A stretch of DNA of 64,000 nt from Agapanthus africanus (taxonomy: Eukaryota > Streptophyta > Magnoliopsida > Asparagales > Amaryllidaceae), in assembly GCA_030015575.1 (NCBI GenBank), contig CM057342.1:614821348-614885347 (forward strand), written 5' to 3'. The position numbers were made by a program, and so were the translations under genes. Every line of letters begins with the position of its first letter. Position 1 is the first letter of the stretch. Of this stretch, positions 23,421-34,674 are shown one piece after another. Below the pieces are notes generated by a model. That model saw nothing but the letters and a program-made list of their open reading frames with translations. It had not been told where the DNA came from and ran no database searches.

Positions 23421-24150
23421 GCCATGCTAAAATTCAGACTCGTTCCCAGACTAGCTTGCAGAATCTGCCAAAATTATGATCGGAATCTTGTATCATGATC
23501 GGATACGATGCAAACAGGTACTCCATATAATCTCACGATCTCCTGCATGAGTTAATGGGTATCAATTATGGTACACGTTGAAGGTTTAAACCTTACTTAA
23601 GATTTATGCTCACCTCCATGTACTTCTTTGCTAACGTCTCAGTTGACTGGCCAACTCAAAATGGAATAAAGTGAGCCGACTTGGTGAGTTGATCCACAAT
23701 AACCCAAATTGCATCGTTACCCTTCGTGCTGCGAGGTAGAGCAGTCATGAAGTCCATGGTAATGTACTGCCATTTACATTCTGGGATTGGTAACGGCTGA
23801 AGTAGACTAGTAGTTCTATGATGTTCAGCCTTCACTTGCTGACACTCCAAACACTTGGCTACGCTTCTACCTACTTCGCGCTTCATTCCATGCCACCAGT
23901 GGTGTTGCCGTAGATCCTTGTACATCTTCGTACCACTGGGGTGTATCGAATACAGAGAGTTGTGAGCTTCTTTCATCAACTTTTCTCGAATAGGTCTGAC
24001 TGGAACGCATAATCGACTTCCATATCGCAAGGATTCGTCTTTATGGAAGATGAAATTAGTTCGAAGTCGACTTCTACTTGTTCTCGGATCTTTTGTAGCT
24101 TGGCATCATTTGCTTGGGCTGCCTTAATTTGATTTACAAGAGTGGACTGG
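23421..24150 (-). pseudogene. G2 integrase zinc finger and core
   Basis: The minus strand encodes the HHCC zinc-binding domain (H..., H..., HWWHGMKREV, CLECQQVK; 23656-24030) and the start of the DDE core (TMDFMTALPRS with the first Asp). Further on, SDHDTRF with the second Asp is in a shifted frame near 23480-23500. A stop follows AHFIPF near 23656, and the rest is frameshifted. Integrase would insert the cDNA into the host genome. This copy is dead. It continues into 21153-21913 across S3. Confidence 0.87.
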
Positions 24151-24152
24151 AC

Positions 24153-24693
24153 TTATAAGTTCATCAAATATGAAGCGTTACCTGGCACAACTACTTCGAT
24201 CTCTAATCTATGCAGTTCTTGCTGTAGCTTCCACTGAGTGGTGAGGTTCATTGCTAATGGCTGGCGACTAAGTGCATCAGGAACTACATTCACCTTTCCA
24301 GGATGATACTGTAGGTTGATGTCGAAGTCCATCATGAGTTCTAGCCATCTTCTCTACCGCATGTTTAGCTCCTTCTGAGTAAATACATACTTCAGACTCC
24401 TGTAGTCAGTGTATATATCCACTCGTTCTCCCAAGAGGTAATGGTGCAAAATCTTAAGTGCAAACATGACGACTGCCAACTCCAGATCATGTGTTGGATA
24501 GTAGCGCTCATGAACCTTTAGTTGTCTTGATGCAAAAGCCACAACCTTTCCATGCTGGTGTAGAACACACCCTAATCCTTTATCGGACACATAGCAATGC
24601 ACGACGAATCCTCCAGATTGATCTGGTATTATAAGGATAGGTGCAGAGATTAATCTCGACTTGAGTTCTACAAAAAAAATTTCACATGCTTCT
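24153..24693 (-). pseudogene. G2 RNase H and connection
   Basis: RNase H motifs are visible on the minus strand: [28 protein letters not shown] (Glu) and the TD.RSLKY block (Asp). The first catalytic Asp, expected in the S-D-A-S motif, reads C-Y-V-S. The connection YHPGKVNVVPDALSR follows. Stops at 24696-24698 (Trp to TAG), 24354-24356 (Gln to TAG) and 24153-24155 (Gln to TAA) break the frame, all C-to-T type. Confidence 0.88.
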
Positions 24694-24695
24694 GA

Positions 24696-25297
24696 CTATA
24701 CGAATGCTTCGTTTTTACATGTGAGCTTGGTCAGGGGTGCTGCAATCTTTGAAAAGCCTTCAATGAATCGTCGGTAGTATCCTGCTAATCCCAAAAAACT
24801 TCGTATAACTTTCACCGTCTTTGGTGTCGTCCACTCACAGACAGCTGGCACCTTAGCTGGATCTACTGAGATTCCTTCGCCTGAAACGATATGTCCGAGA
24901 AATCCGACTTGATCTAGCCAAAATTCACACTTGCTGTACTTGGCGTAGAGCTGATGCTGTCGCAATGTCTCCAGGACAATTCGTAAGTGCTCGGCTTGTT
25001 CTTTCCTATTCTTTGAATACACCAGGATGTCATCGATGAAGATGACAATGAACCTGTCTAAGTACTCTCGAAAAACTTGGTTCATCAGGTTCATAAAGAT
25101 GGCAGGTGCATTGGTCACTCCAAATGGCATTACGAGATATTCATAATGACCATATCGAGTCCTAATCGCCGTCTTCGGAATGTCGGACTCTTTGACCTTC
25201 ACTTGATGATAACCCGAACGAAGATCTAGCTTTGAAAATACATAAGACCCACTTAACTGATCGAAAAGATCTTCGACGCGCGGTAGTGGATACTTGT
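24696..25297 (-). pseudogene. G2 reverse transcriptase (truncated by G3)
   Basis: The uninterrupted minus frame from [11 protein letters not shown] (at 25297) through [24 protein letters not shown] and [10 protein letters not shown], with both catalytic Asp residues intact, to [12 protein letters not shown]. It is cut at its N-terminal side by insertion of G3 and at its C-terminal side by a stop at 24696-24698. Confidence 0.92.
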
Positions 25298-26700
25298 TGT
25301 CACGCTCCGCTTTCAGGTGTACGGGAAGGGGACGTGGCGAGGCTCGCTACGTATTTACTTAGAAGTAAACACACTAAGCGTATCTAAACAATATAAAGTA
25401 AATTGTACACAAGGGACATGAATATAATGAACATCAACTTTATTTATTAAACATTCTTTTACAGGTACAACTGGAATGTAAATACATGAATTGAAAGCAA
25501 TGCTTAAACAATGGCATAACTGAAATGAAAAGTATGTACAAGTACCTACAGCTCTGGATCGATAGCAAACTGCTCCAAGTCCTCAGTACTGGGCTCGGTC
25601 TCCAATGCGTTCGAATCACCTGACAACATTTCAAAGAAAGAAGAAAAGGAATGTTGTCAGCGAACAATCACTCGGTAAGTCCTAAAGATGGGTAGAGATA
25701 GAATAGACAGAAAGAGAATATGACTAGTAATGTTTGATTATATTGTTAACACAGTTGTTTGTAGATTGGTACAGAATATGCCAGTGTATACGAGGAGTCC
25801 CATTATTCCGACGACTAAGGTATACGGAGCACAAGAAACTGTTCAGCCACAGTACAACGACAATGGATATTCAGGTTAGGTGTATTATGGTTACAGTCTC
25901 GTACTACTTCTAACACATTCCATACCAAAATACCCCTTTAAAACCTCGTAATGTCTTTTGTATTGATTGTGTTGTTTTGTTATATAGATGGATGACTTGC
26001 CGAAACCATGATATCATTAAACAGAATGGATATAAATGGATAGTCATATAGACGTAGTATATCCATGGTTCGGTTCGGTCAAAATGGATTGATATAGATT
26101 GAATTCTGGTATTCATGGATTCATGTTGTATTGTAGTTTATACTTGAATCATATTCAAGTCAGATTGATTAGATTGAGACTCTGTCTGAGTGAGATATTT
26201 TGAAAAGAAATTGAAGTCCTGAATTAATTTTGATGTTATCGGTAACTGCTGCACATGGACGGCAGGATTTGTGTTTTTTTCCAAGACAATTATCGTATTG
26301 ATAACACCGTTGTTAGATTGTCTACCTTAGATAGACAAGCACCCACATTCTCCGGCTCCCTGAGGCTCAAGAGAATTGGTCCCGCTTAGACCTATATTTA
26401 CTAGGGTCCTTATTGTAATTTAGTATAACTTGAGGGGGTTTTATGTAAAAATAGTTTTGATATATTTTCAAAATACACCTCAAGTATTTAATTATCGTCT
26501 TTAGAGTTTTCATAGATGTATATTTTATAAAAGTGAAATTTTTAGTGAGTAGAACCTAGTTTTCATTGTATATGGTATTTTATTGAAATATTGGAATTGT
26601 TTTGTATTGAAACGGTACTTTCATGTAATTGTGATTCTTTTGATTTAGAAAAAACATGGAATATTTGTATAATATATTTAAAATAGATCTTTTGATAATA

Positions 26701-26703
<3 letters not shown>

Positions 26704-26731
<28 letters not shown>
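26704..26731. repeat. (TA)n microsatellite
   Basis: About 14 TA units in the G3 left LTR. The partner LTR near 63725-63737 has only a few, so it expanded after insertion. Confidence 0.95.
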
Positions 26732-26734
<3 letters not shown>

Positions 26735-27541
26735 ATAAAATAAATTTTATTTATTTTGTAGAAATCTCATTTTCTTAAAATTAGCATTAAAAATTCCATC
26801 TGGATCGAATGCTCCTTTCGGAGGTCTGCATCTTGCTCTACTAGGCCCGAGAACGTGCGATAACCTACACCATCCCGATCGGGGTTTCCCAAAATGGGTT
26901 GTAGAGGCGCAATTACAAGGAATTAGATAACACTCTTTTTAAAGTAAACGGTTTTGTAATAGTTTAGGGTATTTTATTGAAACTCGTAATATTCCCACAA
27001 ATATTATCCAAAAGTAAATCGTGCTATGTGCGTGTTGTGATGAGGTAGGTCATTACTTCGTGAGTTTTCTAAAGATAATATTCTAAAAAGTGGATAACAA
27101 TATCGTTTGTAATCATGGTGGTATTTTACTATAAAAATATGTAATAAAGATTGCAACATGAATTATTTTGAGATGAAACTTGTCCTAATGTGTTTATTAA
27201 ACATTATATGAGAGTATAGTATTTTATGGTTTAAGAAAATTAGAATTTCTAAAGAAAAACGAATCGGAAGTCGGATTAACTCCGCTTTCGTCGGGGTTTT
27301 GAAAATAAAAGTTTTAAAATAGAAAAAGAGAGGGTAAGAGGGGACTCACAAGCTACAAGGATAGAGGGGAGAAGGAGGAAGCTTGGGAAACCATCGGGGT
27401 ATCGTTTCGTCGCAGGAATTTTCTTGGAACGTCGCCGGAACTCTGCCTCTTGCTAACTCCACTTGCTCAACTTGGGACTTGGAAATTTTTGAGAGTTTTT
27501 TTAATGAAATTCTGAGCGAGGAGGGGTGAAATGGAGTGTGG

Positions 27542-27549
27542 TATTTATA
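27542..27549 (-). promoter_or_regulatory. TATA box of G3 left LTR
   Basis: The minus strand reads TATAAATA in a context matching 16861-16868. Confidence 0.6.
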
Positions 27550-28128
27550 GAGAAAATTAGGGTTTAGAGGGTTAAAGAATGCATTAAAAATATGCATTAA
27601 AATTGGATTAAAGGGTGATTTAATATTCTCTGGATGAATGCAGAGTAAACAAATAGTATGGGGTTAGTGGGGTAGGCGAAGAGGTGCTCGGGTGAAAAAA
27701 TGGGGACCATCCCCCACGGACGGCCCGGCGGTGCCGGTCCCAACGCCAATCTCGTTGGTCGTTCCCCAGCGATGGGTGCTTGTGATTTAACCACGTGTCC
27801 CCATCGCCTCATATACACCAGTGCACTTCTTTGTTTATTCTGTAACTCTTCATTTTACGTGTATTGTACGTGTAAACCCTTGGGCTTCTAAAAGATTAAA
27901 AGAAAAATTAATAAAAAGATAATGTGGCTGGGGGGATTTGATCACAGGGGCTACATCACAGCAGTGCAAGGCTTTACCAATGAGCTACAAGTGCTTTCTT
28001 GCTGTTCGAAAGCAAAACAAATACTTATAGTGTACACAGGATTGTAAATACTCTATTTGTACATTAACTTTTAAATGAATTTTCTGTACATTGAAATTGG
28101 AGTTGTTACATTCTACCCTCCTTACAAA

Positions 28129-28148
28129 AAATTTCGTCCTCGAAATTT
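28129..28148. other. Palindromic AAATTTCGTCCTCGAAATTT motif (G3)
   Basis: Lies ~20 bp inside the left LTR next to the polypurine tract, as in G1, G2 and H. Confidence 0.7.
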
Positions 28149-28164
28149 ACAATTATTTTAAGGA

Positions 28165-28391
28165 CTAGTTTACAAATAAAAGAAGGTATCTTGTATGCAT
28201 GTCGTCCCCACGTTCCTATGTTGATTCTCCTGATGAATCTTTTCTCCACATCACTCGAACCAAGTTGACTTCCTTGTTCCGAAGTGACTTTACCTTTCTA
28301 TCCAGGATCTTAACAGGTTGTTGCTCACAGGATAAATCTGGTTGTACAAAGAGCTCGGAGTGATTTAGATTATGGCTGGGGTCACTCTTGA
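28165..28391 (-). pseudogene. G3 integrase tail fused to RT end by deletion
   Basis: The minus strand gives SDPSHNLNHSEL..ILDRKVKSLRNKEVNLVRVMWRKDSSGEST, then a Trp-to-TAG stop at 28216-28218, then the last ~17 codons to 28165. Upstream of it the sequence changes abruptly near 28390 to the end of the RT segment (FVELKS). Against G2, about 1.8 kb encoding RNase H and nearly all of integrase is missing. Confidence 0.85.
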
Positions 28392-29318
28392 CTTGAGTTC
28401 TACGAAAGCTCATTCGCATGCTTCTGACCACACGAATTCTTCATCTTTACGTATGAGCTTGGTCAGGGATGTTGCAATCCTCGAAAATCCTTCAATGAAC
28501 CTTCTGTACTATCCTGCTAAACCCAAAAAACTTTGAATGTCCTTCACTGACTTCGGTGTCGGCCATTCACTTACTGCTAATACTTTAACTGGATCTACAG
28601 AGATTCCATCGCCTGATACAATATGTCCGAGAAAACCGACTTGATCTAGCCAAAACTCACACTTGCTGTACTTGGCGCAGAGTTGATGCTGTCATAGAGT
28701 CTCCAGGATAATTCGTAGGTGCTCGACATGTTCTTTTCGACTCTTAGAATACACCAGGATGTTTTTAATGAAGATGACAACAAACCTGTATAGGTACTCT
28801 CGGAAAACTTGATTCATTAAGTTCATGAATATAGCTGGTGCGTTGGTCACTCCAAATGGTATCACAAGAAATTCGTAATGTCCATAGCGAGTTCTGAATG
28901 CCGTTTTATGAATATCAAATTCTTTGACCTTCACCTGATGATAACCCAAATGAAGATCTAACTTGGAGAAAATGCAAGATCCGCTTAACTTATCGAACAG
29001 ATCGTCGATGCGTGGAAGTGGATACTTGTTCTTTATAGTTATATCGTTCAGAGCTCTATAATCAATGCACATTCGATATGAACCTTCCTTTTTCTTCACA
29101 AGTAGAACTGGCGATCCTCAAATTGATGTGCTGGGATGAATCCATCCTTTCGTCAATAATTTGTCCATCTAAGTACGTACTTCCTTCAAACCTTCAGGGC
29201 TTAACCCATACGGTGCTTTGATCATCGGTTGTGCTCCAGGTACTAAATCAATGCTGAATTCAAGAGCCCGATCGAGAGGCAAACCTGATATGTCTTCAGG
29301 AAATACATCGTCGAACTC
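28392..29318 (-). pseudogene. G3 reverse transcriptase (active site destroyed)
   Basis: The minus strand covers [67 protein letters not shown] and [11 protein letters not shown]. The catalytic box reads [10 protein letters not shown] instead of [10 protein letters not shown], so both metal-binding Asp residues are lost (codons 28761-28766). Stops include Trp-to-TGA before GSPVLLV near 29115 and one after ILETL at 28692-28694. Confidence 0.9.
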
Positions 29319-29760
29319 TCAAACCACCTCTGGCTTCGATCCTTCCTCTTCTTGAAGTGTTGCAATTACCCCTTCTTCGGTTTTTCTTTGTATGTGCTTG
29401 GCTCTAGGGTATGGTCTCCACTTTTGAAATAAAAGACCGGATATTCTGGAATCTCGAACACTACCCTCCTTTGACGACAGTCGATGGTAGCGTAAAAAGT
29501 TCCGAGCCAATCCATACCCAAAACGACATCAAAATTCGGTATATCCAGCACCTTGAAGTCAGCATAGAATTCTCTGCTGCAGAAAACTACTGGACACAGG
29601 TCGTATCCTATTATTTCCTTTGGAACGCCGTTCCCTGAACTGACATTCCAGCTGGATACGAGAGGTTTGACTGGAATCGAATGAGTTCGGACGAACCGTT
29701 GTGACATAAAGCAATGAGATGCTCCAGTATCGAAGAGTGCTAGTGTAGGAAGTGAGGCTA
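29319..29760 (-). pseudogene. G3 protease (third exon of gag-pol)
   Basis: Exon 3 starts at 29760 and reads V|ASLPTLALFDTGASHCFMSQRF, with the aspartic protease active site DTG, then FDVVLGMDWLG, the usual second motif. The frame stays open to 29366, where a stop falls near the linker to RT. The RT linker continues in another frame (29319-29510). Protease would process the Gag-Pol polyprotein. Exon 3 lies in a different raw frame from gag exon 2, and removing 29761-29860 aligns them. Confidence 0.87.
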
Positions 29761-29860
29761 CTAAGATTGTACTAAGTTATGTGGGATTGGTCTTAGGTAT
29801 AAGGAAAATATATATAGGTATTTATATAGACTGAAAGAAAGTTTGAAAGGAAAGTGTTAC
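29761..29860 (-). other. 100-bp intron at gag-protease junction (G3)
   Basis: On the minus strand the donor is ACTG|GTAACAC (29860) and the acceptor CAATCTTAG|TAGCC (29761). Splicing joins G|TA (phase 1), giving VIT-VASLPTLALFDTGAS. The interior is T-rich and has an ATAAC branch-like site near the acceptor. Unspliced, Gag would end 22 codons into the intron at 29793. G1 has the same donor at 16138. H is contiguous here. Confidence 0.78.
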
Positions 29861-31131
29861 CAGTAATGACTTGGCCGGTGGCTTCATCTTCTTCCACAGT
29901 CATTGTGAAAGCCTGTTGCCTCGGTACATTCCTCCTTGCTGGAGGAGCATTCCTTTGCCCGTTCTTTTGTACTTGAGGTATGTTCCTTTGAGCTTGATGG
30001 AACTGACGAGGAAGAGGTGCAGTCGGTCCACGAGGAGGTGGAGCAGGGAGAGCTAGTCGTGGAGCAGGTGCCTGGATGGCCGGGTGCTGCTGATAAGTAA
30101 TTGCTGGCCTAGGTGCAGCATTTGGGTTGTGTCTATGAGACCCAATGTCATGAGTAGCTGAGCCACAGACTAAGCAAAGGCGATTTGCACGCCGGCAGTC
30201 TTTCGCCAAATGTCCATCCTTCCTGTAGTAGGTACAAAAGACTGGGTTGGGCCGGTTGTTCGGTACTCCTGGTCTCCTGAGCACAAATTGTGGCCTTGAA
30301 GAGGCTCATCCTTCCATCTGAATGGCAGGGTGCTTCGTTCCGGCAGATTGAGGCATGCCCCTCATTTTCACCACTGCCTCATATCGACAGGCAACTTTCA
30401 AGGCCAGTTCGTGGGTTGGGAAATCCCTTGTAGCTAGGGCAGCTTAGATTTCTGGATCTAACTCTTGCTGAAATCGTCTGAACCTGATCTCAGCAGTCGG
30501 TATTAAATATGCCGTGAACCTGTTAAGGTCTTGTGTTAGTTGTGTAGTATGTGATATTTGAAAATCGAATATTGAGATATATCTTACCTACTGAGCATAG
30601 TAAACTCAGTGTCATATTCATCCACTGATTTGGTCCATATAGAACCCTGTTGTAGGTGGATGAACTGCTGCTCCATGTTAATCGGGCAGTCTCAGGGAAG
30701 TATTTCGCGTCGAACATATCGCGAAAATTCCTCCATTCGATAGGTTAGTCAAGACGGCTTTTTTCTGCCTTCCACCATACTCGGGTGTTGTCGGTGAGTT
30801 GCAGCTTTGCAACTCGAACCCAAGCGATCTCTGGCACTTGTGCCACTGCCAGGTCATCCTTAATACTCTGATCCCATTCTTCAGCTTCCAGAGGGCTCTC
30901 TTTTCCCTAAAACTATTTTGGGTGCAAAGCCCAAAATTGCTTTACTCCGGGCGCTTCTGCTTCTGGACGGTTCATCAGAATAATAGTCTGCTGCTGCTGT
31001 CCTTCCAGGAGGCGGCGGATTGCCTCAAGTAGTACCATATGCTCATTGATCGGAGCAGCGACGGTAAGCATAAGCAGTAGAGGTTGTGGTGTATTGTTGA
31101 AGTTGGTACTGGTGTTGTTTGGAGAATCCAT
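29861..31131 (-). pseudogene. G3 gag (exons 1 and 2)
   Basis: The minus strand starts MDSPNNTSTNFNN at 31131, like G1. Exon 1 (30588-31131) has stops where G1 has Gln and Leu (near 30910-30918) and a one-base frameshift (544 versus 545 nt). After intron 1 (30520-30587), exon 2 (29861-30519) stays in one frame except for two stops. It carries FRRFQQ, a zinc knuckle FCTYYRKDGHLAKDC (second Cys replaced by Tyr), CLVCGSATHDIG, and a Pro/Arg/Gln-rich end before the intron 2 donor. The capsid and RNA-binding role is known for the family. Confidence 0.87.
30520..30587 (-). other. 68-bp spliceosomal intron in gag (G3)
   Basis: The minus strand reads AG|GTAAGATAT at 30587 and CTTAACAG|G at 30520, with branch site CTAAC at 30535-30539. 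The length and phase match the G1 intron exactly, although the flanking exons differ at many sites. Confidence 0.85.
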
Positions 31132-31313
31132 AACCTTGAAAGAAAAATAGGGTTATGATAGATTCAAAATAAATGAAATTATAAGATTCAAGAAATATGA
31201 AATGTAAAGAATATTTTTAGTTGCCGATTCTTGTGTTATATTTCTTAGGACTTCATGCAGAATTGACCCGCATGTCCATGCAGAACTGACCTGCAAGGGC
31301 CGCCAACGAAACC
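31132..31313 (-). other. G3 leader
   Basis: Between gag and the 5' LTR. It includes TGGCGGCCC next to the LTR (candidate primer site, near 31297-31305) and two 23-bp repeat units. It has no coding content. Confidence 0.7.
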
Positions 31314-31652
31314 TGTCATGCCCCGCTTCACGGTGTACGGGAAGGGGACGGGACGAGGCCCGCTACGTATTTACTCAGAAGTAAACACGCTAAGCGTATC
31401 TAAGCAATATAAAGTAAATTGTACAAAAGAGACATGAATATAATGAACATCAACTTTATTTATTAAACATTCTTTTACAGGTACAACTGGAATGTAAATA
31501 CATAAATAGAAAGCAATGCCGAAACAATGATATAACTGAAATGAAAAGTATGTACAAGTGCCTACAGCTCTGGATCGATAGCAAACTGTTCCAAGTCCTC
31601 AGTACTACGCTCAGTCTCCAATGCGTCCGAATCACCTGACAACATTCCAAAA
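31314..31652 (-). repeat. G3 5' LTR, segment 1
   Basis: Begins TGTCATGCCCC and matches 25298-25635 of the left LTR until CATTCCAAA, where it changes abruptly to the middle of a D-family LTR. Confidence 0.9.
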
Positions 31653-33184
31653 ATAAAGTTGATGGCTACCCTTGATTTGACCATTATCATCACAAAAATA
31701 AAACCAAAAGCAAAAGAAGGATCTAGTGCTCTCAAGAAAAGTCCAAGTCAACAATGGTCAACTAGGTCAAATGGTCAAGCATGGTCAAATGGTCAAAGCA
31801 ATTAGCCATAACACAATTATCATTAAAAAGATTAGTAAATATTTTCCTCACCTCAAAATGGTTTTGACCGAACCAACGGTCAAAACCCTAATGAGGCACC
31901 TCCTTCTTCTTCGCTCCTCAGAACCATGCATACACACCCGCATCAGCATTCCGTAGAATGCGAATGCACAGAAGACAAAACTAATCCATCCATACAATAC
32001 TAGAATCCGGCTTAAACCAAAGCCTACTAGCATTGTCTGCTCGAACAGCATATGTGCACAAGTGCACGTAAGTGATCGTAGCCTTACCGTAAAACCATAC
32101 GGCCTCTACACCTTTTGCCCAGTGCAGAGAAACTCTCTGTGTGGGACTCTAAAGACTCGACACTACGCTGGCAGTGGGTTTAACCACAGACCGCAAGCGG
32201 CACTAGCTGTACGTAACAGTCCCTAGGTAGATGCCGATAAGAAGGCCGATGAGGTGAACCCATCCGAACTCCTACTAAGCCTGAATATGATAATCTCCGT
32301 ACAGTCCGGTCTACTTGTCTATGAGTATCGCATGTCAGGCCTAGGGTGGAGGTAAACGTCAGACCCCTAATAGCGGTACAAGTCGTGCCGGAGTGTAGCC
32401 CAGAACACCCTGAGAAACTACTGGAAACACTACCAGTAATTCTCGCTTACTCTGGCCAGGGACTTTGTGTAATGGCTCTCCTAGACACAGCGCGATATCA
32501 ACCCCCAATACCGGGAGAGACGAATCCTATCTAACCTCTACTGCCTCCAAGTGCTTTGGGACTGCATCCAACTACTACCTGTTTGCACGACTCCTTTGAG
32601 CCGTGGTATGATAGTAATCAAAGTACAGTGGGAACACACTCGAGGCGAAGTAGCAGCGTCAAGTCGACGGACTAAGCTGTACTCCTTTCACTTGGAAATT
32701 GTTATCTAATGATAGGTATAGTACCAACCAACAGTTCCCTACGAGTCCTGTCCAGTGTACTCGTAACCTAACGAGCACCCACATACTATCTCCAGTACAA
32801 CGTACTAATGGTTGTGGGACAGACCATCTCTCCTCCTGGGATGAGAAGCGTATACGCTAGCCTACTCCGGAGTATCGATGCTCCGTCTCGATAATCCTAC
32901 GACTAGGGACCTGTATAAGGATGTGCTTGTAGATTACCCAGCCCCCACTAGTGTGACTGCCATCACAACGCTGGTAATCAAGCAAAGATCCCAAGGGCTC
33001 CACTAATATGTATAAGCGATATGCTAAAAGAAACACATGCAGATATTTAAGCAGAAACAAACCAAGTAGCATATTACCATTTTGAGCAAGATTGTCTATA
33101 CAACTGTGAATATCCCAAGCTTCCATTAAGTAATATACAAACTAGTATGATACAGTAATGGCCTCTAGGGCATATACACTAACA
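31653..33184 (-). repeat. D 3' LTR (left), truncated
   Basis: 1,532 bp aligning to 39553-41085 and ending CACTAACA. Its outer end is missing. Confidence 0.93.
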
Positions 33185-33196
33185 ATCTCCCACTTG
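33185..33196 (-). other. D polypurine tract
   Basis: The minus strand reads AAGTGGGAGAT directly before the 3' LTR. Confidence 0.82.
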
Positions 33197-33219
33197 CACT
33201 AGGGCCATATACTGGCGTA

Positions 33220-33984
33220 TCAAAGACCTATCATCTCGATCAGCCGCTTGAACTGAGTCTGGCGTATGGCCTTCGTGAATGGATCTGCAGTGTTATTCTC
33301 CGAATCTACTCTCTTCACCTCGATCTCCCGGCGATCTATGATCTCCCTGATCAGGTGGTACCGCCTCAAAATGTGTCGGGACTTCTGATGGGACCTGGGT
33401 TCCTTCGCTAAAGCTATAGCGCCATTGTTATCACAATACAGCGGTATTGGATCAACAATGGTAGGAACCACCTGAAGCTCCGTGAGGAACTTCTTTTTCT
33501 AGACAGCTTCCTTTGCGGCATCGTAAGCAGCTATATACTCCGCTTCCATAGTTGAGTCAGCAACGGTTTCCTGCTTGGAGCTTTTCCAGCAAACCGCCCC
33601 TCCATTGAGGGTAAAGACATAAACCGACATGGACTTGGAGTCATCCTTGTCACTCTGGAAGACGGAGTCAGCAAAGGCCTTGATCTGGAGGTCTTTTCCT
33701 CCATACACCAAGAACATCTCCTTAGTCCTTCTCAGGTACTTGAGAATGTTCTTTACTGCTATCCAGTGTTTCTTCCCTGGGTCCGACTGATACCGGCTTA
33801 CAATGCTTAATGCGTATGCTACATCTGGTCTGGTACACAAAATCGCATACATTATAGAGCCTACCGCAGATGCGTAGGGTATAGATAACATGCGAGCCCT
33901 TTCCAAATCAGTCTTGGGAGACATCTCTTTGGAGAGGGTGATTCCGTGACAAGCCAGTAGATTACCGTGCTTTGAATCTTCCAT
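33220..33984 (-). pseudogene. D RNase H domain
   Basis: The minus strand carries the copia RT/RNase H end: TRPDVAYALSIVSRYQ, HWIAVKNILKYLRRTK, the AFADSVFQSD block, SSKQETVADSTMEAEYIAA (catalytic Glu), LYCDNNGAIALAKE (Asp) and ADPFTKA near the end. The frame is split at 33499-33501, where the usual Trp of EAVW reads TAG. RNase H removes the RNA template during cDNA synthesis. Confidence 0.93.
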
Positions 33985-33990
33985 ACTGAA

Positions 33991-34674
33991 TCATTTCAGT
34001 ATGGTGTCGATGTACCTGGACTGTGAAAGTCCCAACATCCTCTTAGATCTATCACGATAGATCTGGATCCCCAGAATGTAGTTGGCATCACCCAGGTCCT
34101 TCATTGAGAACCTCTGTGACAAGAATCCTTTTACTGACTGTAGCATAGGAATGTCATTTCCTATTAAGAGAATGTCATCCACGTACAAGACGAGGAATAA
34201 CACAGTTCTCCCTACAATCTTACTGTAAATGCATGGTTCATCCGGATTTTTGATAAAGTCAAATTCTTTGACAGTATCATCAAAGCAGATGTTCCAACTC
34301 CGCGATACCTGATTCAGTTCATAAATGGATTTAAGCAACTTGCACACTTTACCGCTGCTCCCACTCTGAATGAAGCCCTCCGGCTGATCCATATAGACGC
34401 ACTCTTCTAAATTTCCATTTAGAAAAGCCGTCTTTACGTCCATCAGCCAAATCTCATAATCGTGGAAGGCAGCAATGGCAAGAAGGATCCTGATGGATTT
34501 GAGCATAGCCACTGGAGAAAAGGTTTCATCATAGTCCAAACCAGGTCTTTGACGAAAACCCTTTGCAATAAGTCTAGCTTTATAGGTTTCAACCTGCCCA
34601 TCTACACCAATCTTCTTTCTGAAGATCTATTTGCAGCCTACGGGTTTTACCCTTTCTGGAGCAATGTCCAAAGT
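33991..34674 (-). pseudogene. D reverse transcriptase
   Basis: The minus strand encodes KIGVDGQVETYKARLIAKGF, DYDETFSPVAMLKSIR, LMDVKTAFLNGNLEE (Asp) and the active site LVLYVDDILLIGND with both Asp residues, then YILGIQI and SRYIDTILK. Stops lie at 34627-34629 (KW to K-TAG) and 33991-33993 (KR to K-TGA). Both are C-to-T changes. The catalytic centre is intact apart from the stops. Confidence 0.94.

Larger units (their letters stand above)
20655..25297 (-). mobile_element. Ty3/gypsy element G2 (Tekay-like), truncated
   Basis: A minus-strand element of the G1/G3 family. Present, left to right: the terminal 425 bp of its 3' LTR, polypurine tract, integrase with chromodomain-like tail, RNase H, and RT as far as [11 protein letters not shown]. 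Solo LTR S3 splits the integrase and G3 splits the RT at 25297. The rest of RT, protease, gag and the 5' LTR should lie beyond the window. Confidence 0.9.
25298..28110 (-). repeat. G3 3' LTR (left)
   Basis: 2,813 bp, TGTCACGCTCC...TTGTTACA on the plus strand. The poly(A) signal lies on the minus strand near 25439-25444 and the TATA box at 27542-27549. Confidence 0.95.
25298..31653 (-). mobile_element. Ty3/gypsy element G3 (inside G2), continues at 62686
   Basis: A minus-strand element with its left LTR at 25298-28110, interior 28111-31313 and 5' LTR starting at 31314. The 5' LTR is interrupted near 31652 and resumes at 62686, running past the window end. The left target copy is CTTGT (25293-25297); its partner lies outside. 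The interior is short (3.2 kb) because RNase H and most of integrase are deleted. Gag carries two introns in the order gag exon 1, intron 1, gag exon 2, intron 2, protease. Confidence 0.92.

Noticed and set aside
29772..29860. Shorter intron using the acceptor CATAACTTAG|TACAATC
   Set aside because: It joins the exons out of frame and gives a stop within three codons. The acceptor 11 bases later keeps the protease frame.
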